From positions 43,628,779-43,692,778 of the forward strand of contig CM043970.1 of the NCBI GenBank assembly GCA_014529385.2: 64,000 nt of DNA, in the 5' to 3' direction. The position numbers and the translations under genes were made by a program. This DNA is from Adiantum capillus-veneris (Eukaryota > Streptophyta > Polypodiopsida > Polypodiales > Pteridaceae). Within the stretch, counting starts at the first letter, position 1; each line of letters opens with the position of its first letter. Positions 11,063 through 21,111 of this stretch are shown here, in pieces. Under the pieces are notes generated by a model that saw only the letters and a program-made list of their open reading frames with translations, searched no databases and was not told the DNA's origin.

Positions 11063-11830
11063 TTACACAATCTGATCCTTTGCAAAAGAATACTTACTTG
11101 CTTTGGCATACAATTTATGTTCACGCAAAACCTCAAATATTTTCTTTAAGTGCAATGCATGATCTTCTTCATTCGTAGAATACACAAAAATATTATCCAA
11201 GAATACCAGAATGAAGTCATCAAGATACGGGTGAAAAATATTATTCATTAAGCACATGAAAGTTGCTGGTGCATTAGTCAAACCAAAAGCAAGAACTGTA
11301 AATTCATAATGCCCATAACGTGTACGAAAAGCAGTCTTTGGAATGTCCTCGACCTTAATGCGGATTTGATGGTAGCCAGAACGAAGATCAACCTTTGAAA
11401 ATATTGTGGCACCACTCAAATGGCTAAGCAATTCATCTATGTGAGGAAGAGGATATTTGTTCTTAATGGTCTGTTTGTTTAACCCCCTGTAGTCAATGCA
11501 TAACCTATATGTACCATCCTTTTTCTTTTGGAATAACACAGGACTGCCCCAAGGAGATACACTAGGTTTAATAAAACCCTTTTTCAAAAGGTCATCAAGT
11601 TGTATCTTGAGCTCTTTAAGCTCATCAATATTGAACCTGTATGGAGCTCTTGAATAAGGTGTTGCTCCTGGATATAGATCTATGGCGTGGTCTACCGCTC
11701 AAGGCGGAGGCATACCAGGAAGATCGTCCGGAAACACATCCTTAAATTCATGTAAGAGATCCTCTATAAATTCAGGATTTGTCTCTTTATGTTTATCCCC
11801 AGATTCTTCTTTAATCTCATTAGCAAACAC
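11063..11830 (-). pseudogene. Chromovirus reverse transcriptase
   Basis: This is the RNA-dependent DNA polymerase of the element. Visible blocks include the upstream DDLPGMPPP, then [45 protein letters not shown] and the active-site box. That box reads [10 protein letters not shown] instead of the usual FLDD, so the second catalytic Asp is Asn (GAT to AAT). A TGA lies before [12 protein letters not shown] and a TAA follows AKDQIV at 11063. The enzyme could not have been active in this copy, unless the alteration arose after insertion. Confidence 0.93.
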
Positions 11831-12134
11831 AAGCAACGTCTCACACTCTTATCTAAGTCACCTTATCAATTCCATTGCCAAAACTAGATTTAGAATCTCT
11901 TTCTTTCCACAAAGAGTGTGACTTATCATCATCAAATGATTAAAGATATATTTTTCTTTCTTAACAATCAATCAAAACATGATTTTCAATGATCTAATTG
12001 ATACCAATGATAACATCATGCATATCAATGTTTATGTTATAGAAATCATCTTTATGATTTCGACTCTTCAAAGAAAAAAAAACAATTTTTCTACTAACTC
12101 TTTCGTGAAACTATTATTACCACTAGTTAAATCC

Positions 12135-12240
12135 ACAAGACTTTTAACTTCTCGATTTAATTTCAAGTTTCATTTCTCAATCAATTTAGACGATAAGAAG
12201 CAATGAATACTATCCAAATCAATTAAGAAATTCAAATTTT
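12135..12240 (-). pseudogene. Chromovirus protease remnant
   Basis: On the minus strand the stretch FLIDLDSIHCFLSSKLIEK aligns by eye with the start of plant gypsy aspartic proteases, whose active-site turn is normally DSG(S/A)T. Here the turn reads DLDSI, so the catalytic loop is altered. Stops and frame changes surround it. The sequence between this and gag is too short to hold a nucleocapsid zinc knuckle, which I do not see. Confidence 0.55.
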
Positions 12241-12399
12241 AATCTCAACTTCTACGCATAAATTCGATCTCACAGAAGCTTTCAAAGGACGTATCAAAGA
12301 CATAAAACATCACGAAGAAGGGGTAGATGACTTACCTTTATCGTACGCATCGCCAAAAGTCTCCAATTGAGTCATCTTGGTACGTATTGTCTTACCGGT

Positions 12400-12808
12400 C
12401 ACCTTGCTCGAGCATTCCAAAGTCTGGTGGTCGTGTTCTCGATATTGAAAGTATAATCCAAATCTTTGAGTTCTTCAATCCACGCTTCTAAATCTTCGCA
12501 TATCTTTCTTATGCCATCAAACTCTTTAAGCTTAGCCTTCGTTAAGAATGATTTGGTTGTCGCTTCTCCCATATCGTCATCGTTTCTTTTGGCGGTACCA
12601 CAGTGCCACCACGATGATTATTGTTTCCAGGTGGATTAGCATGGTTTTCACCTTCATGTTGGCCATCAAGGTCTACATAGATATCAAGATCTCGTGCTGC
12701 TTTGCCCCGCAGAGCCTCAACACACTCCCGATTTGCAATTTTCAGATCTTCTCATAGTCGCCGAATCAGGTCTTCTTGCTCCTTCATCCTCCTCTCGTAT
12801 CCTTCCAT
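12400..12808 (-). pseudogene. Chromovirus gag, N-terminal remnant
   Basis: This starts at the ATG at 12806-12808, just after the primer-binding site, with a charged helical segment (MEGYERRMKEQEDLIRRL). A TGA follows, then IANRECVEALRGKAARDLD. After a frame change there is KAKLKEFDG and EAWIEELKDLDYTF. The position and the KLKEFDG-like block fit the start of a gypsy gag. The capsid and nucleocapsid are mostly missing, so gag has suffered a large internal deletion. Confidence 0.7.
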
Positions 12809-12826
12809 GTCCAGAATCAACCGCTT

Positions 12827-12838
12827 GCTCTGATACCA
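12827..12838 (-). promoter_or_regulatory. Primer-binding site (initiator-Met tRNA)
   Basis: The minus strand reads TGGTATCAGAGC two bases inside the 5' LTR. This is the standard plant retrotransposon primer-binding site, complementary to the 3' end of initiator methionine tRNA. It fixes the transcription direction as minus. Confidence 0.95.
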
Positions 12839-12840
12839 AT

Positions 12841-13977
12841 TGTCACGGGAACCGAATAATAGAGATAGACAGCAAAACAGAGGAAGAAATCTTTATATTG
12901 ATAGTGTTTGATACAACAGAGAAGCAATTGAATATATATGGGCGCACTCCGTTGTACGGAGCTCGAACCTCCCGACCACCCCCGAGCTTCAATTCGCTTG
13001 CATGCAGCGTCTCACTCGCACTCGCACTCGCACTCGCACTCTCACTCTCACTCTCACTCGCACTCGCACTCGCAGAAGAGAGAATGGTGAATGATCCCTA
13101 AACGCACCACCTGTCGTGCTTTTATCCTTCTTTTCCTCGAAAAGCCTACACGATTTTCGTACAAAGTATACCTGCGAGAATAATATAAGAACGTGATCGC
13201 TAAGCGATCCGTAAAGGTTAGATTTCTATCATGACACTTTGCACAGATCCTGTTTCACACATTGATTTCTGCATCACCTACAAAATAGCCAAAAGAACAT
13301 ACTCGTGCAACCAATTCAATCATGATAATCAAAGTCAAAAAAACATAATTATATACCTTCATAATCTCAATTTCCATACTCTACCATGAAGAAACAATCC
13401 ACTTCTTGGTTGATAGCAGGGAGAACTGTATGATGTTGTAGGTCTGTCTGTCCCTGTGTACATTACACTGCTGCTGCTTTTTGTTTGTTTTCATCATAAC
13501 TTTTACAAACGAACTCAGAACAGAGCAATCCAGGTACTCAAAACGACGGGAATAGGTCTGGTCTACAAGACAGCGTGAACAGAATTGCAAAAAACGTCTC
13601 TGTTTGGCTAAAAACGCAACTTTTAGGTCGCGACTCATAAAACCTCTATTTTTGGGTCTCCACTACTTTTACAACTTATTTTAAGCCTACCCATGCATTT
13701 TAAGCTAAAACACATAAATATAAAACATTGATATTAATAAAAATCTCAATTTTACTGTTCATAGACAGACTATCTGTTATTCATTAATCTTTATCAAATC
13801 CGTCTTTAGTGTATTATTAAAAAAAAAAAGAATATATGTTCTCTCTTAATATTTCAACTCATTCGTATAAGCTCTATTTAATAGACTATTCGACAATCTT
13901 TCAAATCGTGCTAACGAAAGATATGCCCTGCTACATTCTTTTCGACTTTAAGAACTTCAAATATTAGTCCTATTACA
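12841..13977 (-). repeat. Chromovirus 5' LTR
   Basis: A 1137-bp LTR, TG...CA, partner of 7789-8944. Its CACTCG-type hexamer array is shorter. The outer end abuts the target-site duplication gatac at 13978-13982. Confidence 0.93.
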
Positions 13978-15254
13978 GATACACCATCATATAATCAACA
14001 TTTATCACCTACAAAGGAGCCTCTTTAATGACTCCAAGAGCTCTGGGATCTTGTCATATGCTTCTTTGGTATTCATTTTTCCCCATAGCTCAAGGAAATA
14101 GAAGTCCAAATGTTGTCTCTATTGATGAGAGAACCAAGTCTCGAAGTCGTTAGGAATGAACTTTCCCTTCAACTTGAAGCATTGCTTTAACAAATTTCCC
14201 AGTACCACTCCTTTCTCAAGTACATTCTAAACTTTTGTGCGCTAAGATACATTTCGCTAACAGGATCATCTCTTTTGCATGTCAAAATAGATTGAAAAAC
14301 GTCTCGTTTTCTACAAAACTTTAGAGTATAAATAAGTTAGTAGGTAAGGAGGTTACAAAAATATACGTACTTTGTAAGCCCTTTCATTGAAAACATTTTT
14401 GGTTCTACTCATATCAAGGGTTCCCTTATGTTGTGAAGACAAGGAAGGATCATTTATGTCTGCAATATTTTTCATTATAGTAGCATCAAACTCTTACTAA
14501 TTACAAGGTAACTTAATATTAATAAGAAGAATATTAAGAATTTTGAGAGTCAAGACACAACAAAGAAGAGAAAACAATGCTATCCAACACAAGAAAAGAA
14601 TATACTAACCTTCCAAAAAAGCATTGCTAAAAAAGATAAGGGTGCATTGTACCATGTACCCTTATCTGCCTTTCTTTCACAAGCCAATTCTACTTCTATC
14701 CAATGCAACCAGTCTCTTGGAAAATCCTTCAAAAGAGACTCTTTACTAGTGGTAGAAAGCTTTTGAAATAGAAATAGTTATTGGCCAATTGGTACAAATG
14801 GTTTTGCGACCAATTCTTCAAAATCATTCAAACTCAAAGAATTAAACGCATACGAGAAACAGATCTCTAGCGTTCATAAAAAACAACTCAATACTCACTC
14901 ATTTTGAGTCCTTAAAGCAAGCATGAGCTCTCCCTCTGCTCCTCCATGCACGTTGACAAATCAGCACTTGAAAGAGCAATCCCTCTTTTTTATCATTGAG
15001 TACTCTAAGCATTCAAAGACTAGTGTAAAGTAAACCCACCTTTATAATAATTATGAAAGAAATATACTTTAAAAAGAAAAGATTTACGTGACTTGATCAT
15101 GCTCATCCAAGTCTTCAAGTGATGGTTGCCATACCAAACAAATAATTTTTGCCACAAAGATCTTCCCATTCTAGAGGCAAGGCTCGCTCAATGTCAAATT
15201 TGGCCCCACTCTAATTTGCTATTTTTTGTGACAGGTTGTTCATCATACCCAGCC
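13978..15254. repeat. 3.73 kb tandem duplication, unit B (right part)
   Basis: Continuation of unit B after the chromovirus, matching about 4050-5327. The match continues to 15254, the point that in unit A joins directly to 5328. Sequence beyond 15254 is therefore the original flank and is not tandemly repeated here, though parts recur near 38.5-38.8 kb. Confidence 0.92.
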
Positions 15255-15716
15255 CTCTTGAAGGAGACAATGAAAGGTGCTCCAAACACTATATCCTAAG
15301 GTCTCAAGTCTTCTTACAAGACTACTCCTATGGCTTCACTTTCCATCAATATACAAAGGGGTATACATGGAGGGTCTTGAGATCTATTCACTATGAAGCC
15401 CTCAACTATCTGTTCTATGATACACCCTTGAACATCCTTGCCAAAAGTTGTGGGATGGTCTAAGGGTTTAGGTATGATTGTTGTAGCCTCAAAAGTACCT
15501 ACATGATGATCAATATTTGGACTACCGATACCTAAAGGAAGGGATTGTATTGGTGCATTGATCTGATTCTACTGATAGAAAACAATGATGAAAGTAGAAG
15601 AGAATTACTAAATGACTTTTGAGAATAACATTGAAATGAAAAAAATCTCTAAAAACTATACCTCTCTTGTGCTTGCTCCTCTTAAGCATCCTTGATCTTG
15701 AGGAAGCCCTTTCCAT
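13983..15716 (-). pseudogene. Unidentified multi-exon gene, copy B, 5' exons
   Basis: This is the upstream part of gene copy B. It is the only copy showing a plausible first exon: ATG at 15714-15716, a short basic peptide (MERASSRSRMLKRSKHKR), then a GT donor at 15660-15661. Next comes an exon reading SPNIDHHVGTFEATTIIPKP and FIVNRSQDPPCIPLCILM; here it is broken by a deletion and a stop relative to copy C. Further down are the same short exons as in copy A (LHWIEVELACE block, RTKNVFNERAYK block). The join between the first and second exon does not keep frame with the splice sites I could choose, so the 5' structure is tentative. No known domain is recognised. Confidence 0.45.
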
Positions 15717-15839
15717 TTCCTTGTAAAGAAAATAAACATCAGTAAAAAAAGAATCAATAAAATCTCACAGTTGCAAATCACTATTTTAAAATCACTAGTT
15801 GAAAAACAAATTTCATTTCGAAAGACATGTTTATTAATA

Positions 15840-16690
15840 TGTTTAGCTTTGCACTCTCCTAAGTAAATGCTTGAAAAAAAGATGAATTATAAAAATTATT
15901 TTCATGAGTGTCTTTGATTTAGACCAATCACTATAGACCAAAGAGTGTAAGTGTTTTTGAAGAAAAGGCCTTGTTCACTCCACTAAAGTATCAATTTAGA
16001 AAATAATTTTCACATAAAAGTAACAATGTGTACTCTCATATATAAATGTTTCAAAAAAATCTTAGGACATCCACTAGGAAATATGTAAGATAGCACGTGT
16101 GAACAAAATAAGGGATTTATCATTAGGTACATTTACCAAAAAATGTACTTACATAAAGGGTTTTTTAATTGAGAAAGTGAAAGTTTTTATACATAAGGGC
16201 TAAGTTTTTTTACAAAAATGCATACAAAAAGGATACATATAATACTTGAAAATATACATGTAAGCGATTATTTAAATACCTCTTGTTTGCATGTGCTATA
16301 TGCAATATTTACATAGTGGAGTTCTCAAGAAAAAAAGTTGAATTTTGTATAATATCCAACTCCTTTTAAAAAAACAACATGCACTCTCTTAAATAGATGT
16401 GTAAAAAAAGCATGAAATTTAGAAAATAGTTTTCACATTGAAATGTAATGTGCATTCTATTAAGTAAATGTTTTCAAAAAGATTGAAATTTGCATAATAT
16501 TTTACTCGCTAAAAGAGCAACGTGCACTACTCCTAAATAGATGTGTCAAAAATGACATCAATTTAAACAATATTTCTCATGAAAAAATAAACAACATTTT
16601 GAAAAATATTTTTCACATTGAAATAATAGTGTGCACTTTGCTACGTAAATGTTTTGTAAAAAAAGACAAATTTAGGAATAATGGAAAAAA
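15840..16690. repeat. Degenerate AT-rich minisatellite
   Basis: There are about seven diverged copies of a unit with core TGCACTCTCYTAARTAAATG followed by an A-rich block (YTAA, RTAA are ambiguity codes), spaced irregularly by roughly 60 to 180 bases. No gene is visible in 15,741-17,100 otherwise. The right part (from 16,513) recurs at 38,829. Confidence 0.6.
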
Positions 16691-17149
16691 TTCAAGTCCC
16701 ATTTTTTGAAATGGTTCATCTAATTGGAGGTATTTTGGCAATATACAAGAGCCCACCATGTAATAGGATCCTCTTCTTAGTGTAACTAAAGTATCCTCTT
16801 GTTATGTATAGAAAGAAACTTCTAGTACATTTTGGAATCATTTTACCAATATTGTTCATTGCTACATGAAAAATTAAATAGCTTTAATTCAGTCAAAACC
16901 TGACATGCTAATTAATTTTGACTACTCACAAGTAAGGGGTCTTTTGGAAGAACAAAGGATATCATTCTCCTATTTTAGGGGTCAAAATATGGAAAATGCA
17001 AGTCCTTGACTGTTAGGAGTTTGCAAATGAGCTCCATTTTTCTTGGAAACTGGTATGAATTTTGAGCCTTAATAGAAAGCTATTATTTAAAGAATCATCT
17101 AAAGCCCTAAGAAAAAGCCTCCCAATCATTCGAGTATGTGATGGGCATG

Positions 17150-17475
17150 AGGCAAGCTCCCCGCTCATTTACATACATAATGAGCATGAGGTCTGAACTT
17201 AAGTTCGAGCCTACATGTTTGTTGATAGGAACATATCCCGCAAGCCTCCATGGTTCCCTCTCATTTACATATATAACGAGCACGACCAAGCATGGAAGCT
17301 CCATGCTTTCCCCTCATTTACATACATTATGAGCATGAACATGCATGCAAGCTCGAACTTAAGTTCGAGCCTTCATGCTTGCTAATAGGTTTAGATCCCA
17401 TATGTCTCCATTCATTCGAATAGGTTTAGATCCAATAGGCCCCCTCATTTACATACACAATGAGCATGAACAAGC
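17150..17475. repeat. Short direct repeats around CATTTACATACATAATGAGC
   Basis: Four copies of CCCTCATTTACATACATAATG and its variants start near 17161, 17269, 17313 and 17440. Between them lie copies of a palindrome centred on GAACTTAAGTTC and stretches AAGCATGGAGGCTCCATG-like that can also pair. The same block recurs at 39,410-39,750. Non-coding. Confidence 0.75.
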
Positions 17476-17514
17476 ATGGAGTCTCTCTCTCTCTCTCTCT
17501 CCTAATTTGAGGGT

Positions 17515-17680
17515 TTGCAAATAGCCCTGTTGTGCCAGTCTGGAAAAATATTTTTTTTCAGAGAGTTTACAATTAATGATCAATCTCGAGTAAGCATGTT
17601 CACCAAGCAGAGAGATACATCTAATGATCCGAGGGAAAAACCCCATACCTTGCATGATTTGTTGCACAAAGTCCCACTGC

Positions 17681-17682
<2 letters not shown>
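17515..17682 (-). pseudogene. LINE reverse transcriptase fragment
   Basis: On the minus strand, VQQIMQGMGFFPRIIRCI and EHAYSRLIINCKLSEK match the LINE reverse transcriptase block just before the RQGCP motif. In this copy the sequence jumps from KLSEKKYFSRL to AQQGYL, skipping the RQGCPVSPLF block that the related copy at 51.38-51.60 kb retains. It is bounded on the right by a CT microsatellite. Dead fragment; same family as the LINE at 21-24 kb is likely. Confidence 0.8.
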
Positions 17683-17685
<3 letters not shown>

Positions 17686-17733
<48 letters not shown>

Positions 17734-17744
17734 CTCTCTCTACC
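17686..17744. repeat. (CT)n microsatellite
   Basis: About 28 CT units with two CTAT interruptions. At the equivalent place in the duplicate region (51,607-51,719) CT is followed by a long GT run. Confidence 0.95.
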
Positions 17745-17844
17745 CTGATGCGGCCAACCTTGCCGACCTCTCCTAGTGTTGCATGGCAAGGCTCTTCTAC
17801 AACATCCCCATGGTCCGAGTAGGAGGATAGAAATACCACACAAT

Positions 17845-17986
17845 TGTTGATAGAGAAGGAGAGAGCACAGAAGTAGAACCCCAAAGTGTGTAGAATACAC
17901 ACATGAGATGATGTATATATAGAGGGGACCTGGGTGCCATATATAGAGAAGCCATATATTGAGTAGCTTCACATATAAGCTCAACA
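17845..17986 (-). repeat. Left LTR of the inverted-LTR element
   Basis: A 142-bp copia-type LTR in minus orientation, with TATA-like CTCTATATATGG. It is followed inward by CCCCCGCTCAAATAAGG, whose complement is a polypurine tract. The next ~80 bases (around GATGAAAAAACCCTTGGGG) match the same position inside the complete copia at 56.7 kb, so this end is a genuine copia 3' end. Confidence 0.85.
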
Positions 17987-18654
17987 CCCCCGCTCAAATA
18001 AGGGTCCCTAACTGTGGATGAAAAAACCCTTGGGGGATCAAGGGAAAAACCCACAGCTCTATATACACCCACCGTTATATTATAAAAATCATTGAATATA
18101 CAAATGTTTACGAGGAGCTACATCACTCCTTTTACAATGAATGTTTTATGAGAAGTTACATTACTCCTATCCTATCAAATACAATAATGAATACAAAGGT
18201 TCAATAAAGAGGTGTAAAAGCTATCGATTAGCTTGTAATCAAAAGTGTCTCCGTGAATCTGCTATGTAGCTTGTCATCAATACCGCATCACCAAACATGT
18301 CTTCATGTTGTCATCAATATGGCATCACCAAACATATCTTCATAAATCTTTTATTGTCGCCAAGTTTGTCTTCATAAAATCAATTTTTTGATCAATCCTA
18401 CATAGATCATAGACTCCAAAAAAAAACATGTCATGAAAATTATTAGCATCGTTAATGAAATAATTACGTTCACAATGCCATAAGAGATGGTTCGCGACGC
18501 CACTCTTTTGACGACATATATACGCACGACAACATAAAATACATAAAGTATAAATGTAAAAGTACAAAATGTGTGATTACGTGATACAAATGATATGTGT
18601 ATATACTACATAAAACAACATTTATCAATGTAGTGATCAATGAATACCATCAAA

Positions 18655-19110
18655 GTATTAACAAAATATCATCATTATATCAATAAAAATGAATAAATGA
18701 TCATGGTATCAACGAAAAGCATCATGATATCACCGAGAATAATCATTGTATCAACGAAACAACATCATGGCATCACCGAGAATAACCATGGTATCAACGA
18801 AACATCATCATGGCATCACCGAGAATAACCATGGTATCAACGAAACAACATCATGGTATCACCGAGAATAACCATGGTATCAACAAAACATCATCATGGT
18901 ATCAACAAAAATCACCATGGAATCAACGAAATATCATCCTGGAATCACCGAGAATAACCATGGTATCAACGAAATATCATCATGGCACCACCGAGAATAA
19001 CCATGGTATCAATGACATATCATCATGGTATCAACGAAAATCACCATGACCAAAGTATTAACAAAACATCATCATGGTACCATCAAAATCACTATGGTAT
19101 CAATGAGAAA
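18655..19110. repeat. ~43-bp minisatellite
   Basis: About ten units built around CATCATGGTATCAACGAAAA and CACCGAGAATAACCATGG, period 42-44 bases. The open frame across it simply reflects the repeat. It lies inside the inverted-LTR element. Confidence 0.88.
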
Positions 19111-19379
19111 TTATCAATAAAACGACGTAAACTATATCTCTAAAAGAATAATTATACTAGAATCAATGAATGAGTATATCATATAACAAAATATCATGTA
19201 CCAACAGTAGCTCGATAGAATTTGGACGATCATCAACGGCTCGACTGAATCGGAACGATAAGTAACTGGCTTCTGCAGCAAAGTTACGTCAGTAACAAAT
19301 ATATGATTGATGAAAAAAAATATAATTAAGAAGTTTTCAATTACGAGAAAAATCAAAAGCAAAAAGTAAAATTTTGATT

Positions 19380-20120
19380 TTCAAACATATTCGCAGTCCG
19401 AGACGATAACCCAAAATCGGTGCAGAATTTAGAGAAACTTTCTTCTGCAAAGTTATAGACCACATCGATTCCAATCCCCATAGCGGGTAGTTTCTTCTGC
19501 AAAGTTGTAGAACACATTGATTCCGGTCTCTCACACGGGTAGTTTCTGCAAAATCGTTTTCAATAAGCAGAAAAATAAAAAACAAAAAACGGAAATTGCT
19601 TTTTAGGTATGTACGCAGTCCGCGAACAATAACTCAAAATCGGTGCAGAATTTGAAAACACTTTCTTCTGCAAAGTTGTAGACCACATCGATTTCGGTCT
19701 TCTCCGCGAGTAGTTTCTGTAAAATCGTTTTCAAATAGCAAAAAAATCAAAAACAAAAAGCGAAAATTGCTTTTCAGGTATGTACGCAGTCCGCGAACGA
19801 TAACTCAAAATCAATGCAGAATTTGAAAACACTTCCGTCTGCAAAGTTGTAGACCACATCGATTTCGGTCTTTTACGCGAGTAGTTTCTGTAAAATCGTT
19901 TTCAAATAGCAGAAAAATCAAAAACAAAAAGCGGAAGTTACTTTTCAAGTATGTACGCAGTCCGCGAAGGATAACTCAAAATCGGTGCAGAATTTGAAAA
20001 AACTTCTTTCAGCAAAGTTGTAGACCACATCGATTCCGGTCTCTACAGCGGGTAGTTTTTGCGAAATCGTTTCTAATTAGCAAAAAAATTAAAAACAAAA
20101 CGCGGAAGCTGTTTTTCAGG
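19380..20120. repeat. 171-bp tandem repeat
   Basis: The landmark GTACGCAGTCCGCGAA occurs at 19611, 19782 and 19953, giving a period of 171. A fourth, diverged unit starts near 19390 and carries an extra ~50-bp partial duplication, and a fifth partial unit ends near 20120. Sub-landmarks GCAAAGTTGTAGACCACATC and AGTAGTTTCTGTAAAATCG recur in each. It is satellite-like and inside the inverted-LTR element. Confidence 0.9.
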
Positions 20121-20479
20121 TATGAAAAACAGCTTCTTTGAGTAATATGAAGCTCAAGGGGTTGATGGTTTTGGGGATCCAAGAACGACAAGAAGTAGGG
20201 GCTGATGTTGGTTGTCATGCGAAGCAAGGGGCGTCCATGTGTATGAAGAAGTAGCTGTGCTTTTGAAGAGGAGGCTCCGAGGGAGCTTGGCAAGGGATCA
20301 AGAAAGCCACCAAGGGCTATTTTTCATGGAAGAAAGCCAATGTCATGGCTTGAGAAACTTTAGGACTCTAGGTGCAGGGCTGGTAAGAACAAGGTGGGCA
20401 AATTGAGAAGCCAAAGAGAAGTTGCCAGCAACCCTGCATGAGAAGGAGGCCAAGGTGAAGAGGGGAGGTACAATGTTTA

Positions 20480-20621
20480 TGTTGAGCTTATACGTGAAGC
20501 TACTCAATATATGGCTTCTCTATATATGGCACCCAGGTCCCCTCTATATATACATCATCTCATGTGTGTATTCTACACACTTTGGGGTTCTACTTCTGTG
20601 CTCTCTCCTTCTCTATCAACA
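20480..20621 (+). repeat. Right LTR of the inverted-LTR element
   Basis: This is the reverse complement of the left LTR apart from one T/C difference, here in plus orientation. It is preceded inward by GAAGAGGGGAGGTA, a polypurine-like tract ending nine bases before the TG. The sequence further inward does not match the left internal flank. Confidence 0.85.
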
Positions 20622-20626
20622 ACAAT

Positions 20627-20793
20627 TTGAGAGAGAGGAGGCTCACTGACCCCGACCAATTCTGAGAGAGCATGGGTGGAGAGGCCATGTGCAACATTTT
20701 CAGTTTTTGCATGGGCTACGGCCTTTACTCGCTCCATCGATTGTGTCATTGCAGGTTTTCATGGGTTCATGTTATTTTTTTTTGTGTGTTTGA

Positions 20794-20830
<37 letters not shown>

Positions 20831-21019
20831 GGGGGGGGGGGGGGGGGGGGGGGAGGCTATAACCACACCCTGGGGTTTGACCTTGCGACTACCTGCAAAA
20901 CAATAACCTCTCCACACCCCTCCACCCACCTACGAGGTTGTGCCCACACCTTGCGGCGAGGGTAGCAAAACAATAGGCTACTCAAGTGATAAGAGGGTGT
21001 CAGCCAATTGTGCATCAAA

Positions 21020-21040
<21 letters not shown>
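20627..21040. repeat. Duplicated anonymous segment (partner 51.83-52.24 kb)
   Basis: This is the same DNA as about 51,830-52,240, in the same order. It contains a compound microsatellite: (GT)n, then (GA)n, then a run of 24 G ending at 20853, where the partner has only about 13 G. The flanking text around AACCACACCCTGGGGTTTGA and TGCCCACACCTTGCGGCGAG is conserved. No gene is recognised. Confidence 0.85.
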
Positions 21041-21058
<18 letters not shown>

Positions 21059-21111
21059 TGGGAAAACTTATTATTTACATATATATTACATCATCTCGTC
21101 ATTGATCAATG

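Larger units (their letters stand above)
7789..13977 (-). mobile_element. Ty3/gypsy chromovirus, complete with both LTRs
   Basis: A 6.19 kb LTR retrotransposon on the minus strand. It starts TGTCACGGGAAC, ends CCTATTACA, and is flanked by the 5-bp target-site duplication gatac (7784-7788 and 13978-13982). Order on the minus strand: 5' LTR (right), primer-binding site, gag remnant, protease remnant, reverse transcriptase, RNase H, integrase, chromodomain, polypurine tract, 3' LTR (left). I counted about 15 substitutions between the LTRs over roughly 1.13 kb, plus microsatellite and poly-A length changes, so the insertion is moderately young. The coding part is dead: gag is much shorter than expected, and there are several stops, a frameshift and an altered catalytic Asp. 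It sits in an exon of gene copy B. Confidence 0.95.
17845..20621. mobile_element. Element with LTRs in inverted orientation
   Basis: A 2777-bp insertion bounded by the perfect 5-bp target-site duplication acaat (17840-17844 and 20622-20626). The paralogous region near 51,815-51,830 is the empty site, with acaat once. Its two 142-bp ends are copia-type LTRs (TGTTGAGCTTAT...CTATCAACA on one strand) but point in opposite directions, with one difference I could find. Both inner edges carry purine-rich tracts of the kind found before a 3' LTR, and no primer-binding site is visible at either. The interior has no coding sequence, only a 43-bp and a 171-bp tandem array. It may be a fold-back element derived from a copia, or a retrotransposon integration or template-switch product. 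Confidence 0.85.

Noticed and set aside
18810-19049. 79-codon frame in the 43-bp array
   Set aside because: Its periodic sequence simply follows the minisatellite.
18655-20120. CRISPR-like repeat/spacer array
   Set aside because: The repeats are contiguous tandem units without unique spacers, in a plant nuclear context.
17845-20621. Ordinary TIR DNA transposon
   Set aside because: The ends are TG...CA with a polypurine tract and match copia LTR layout, the duplication is 5 bp, and internal text next to the left end matches a copia. No transposase is seen. Kept instead as an inverted-LTR element.
20860-20960. SINE or tRNA gene around GGGGTTTGA and TGCGACTACC
   Set aside because: There is a weak B-box resemblance only; no A box at the right spacing and no tail.
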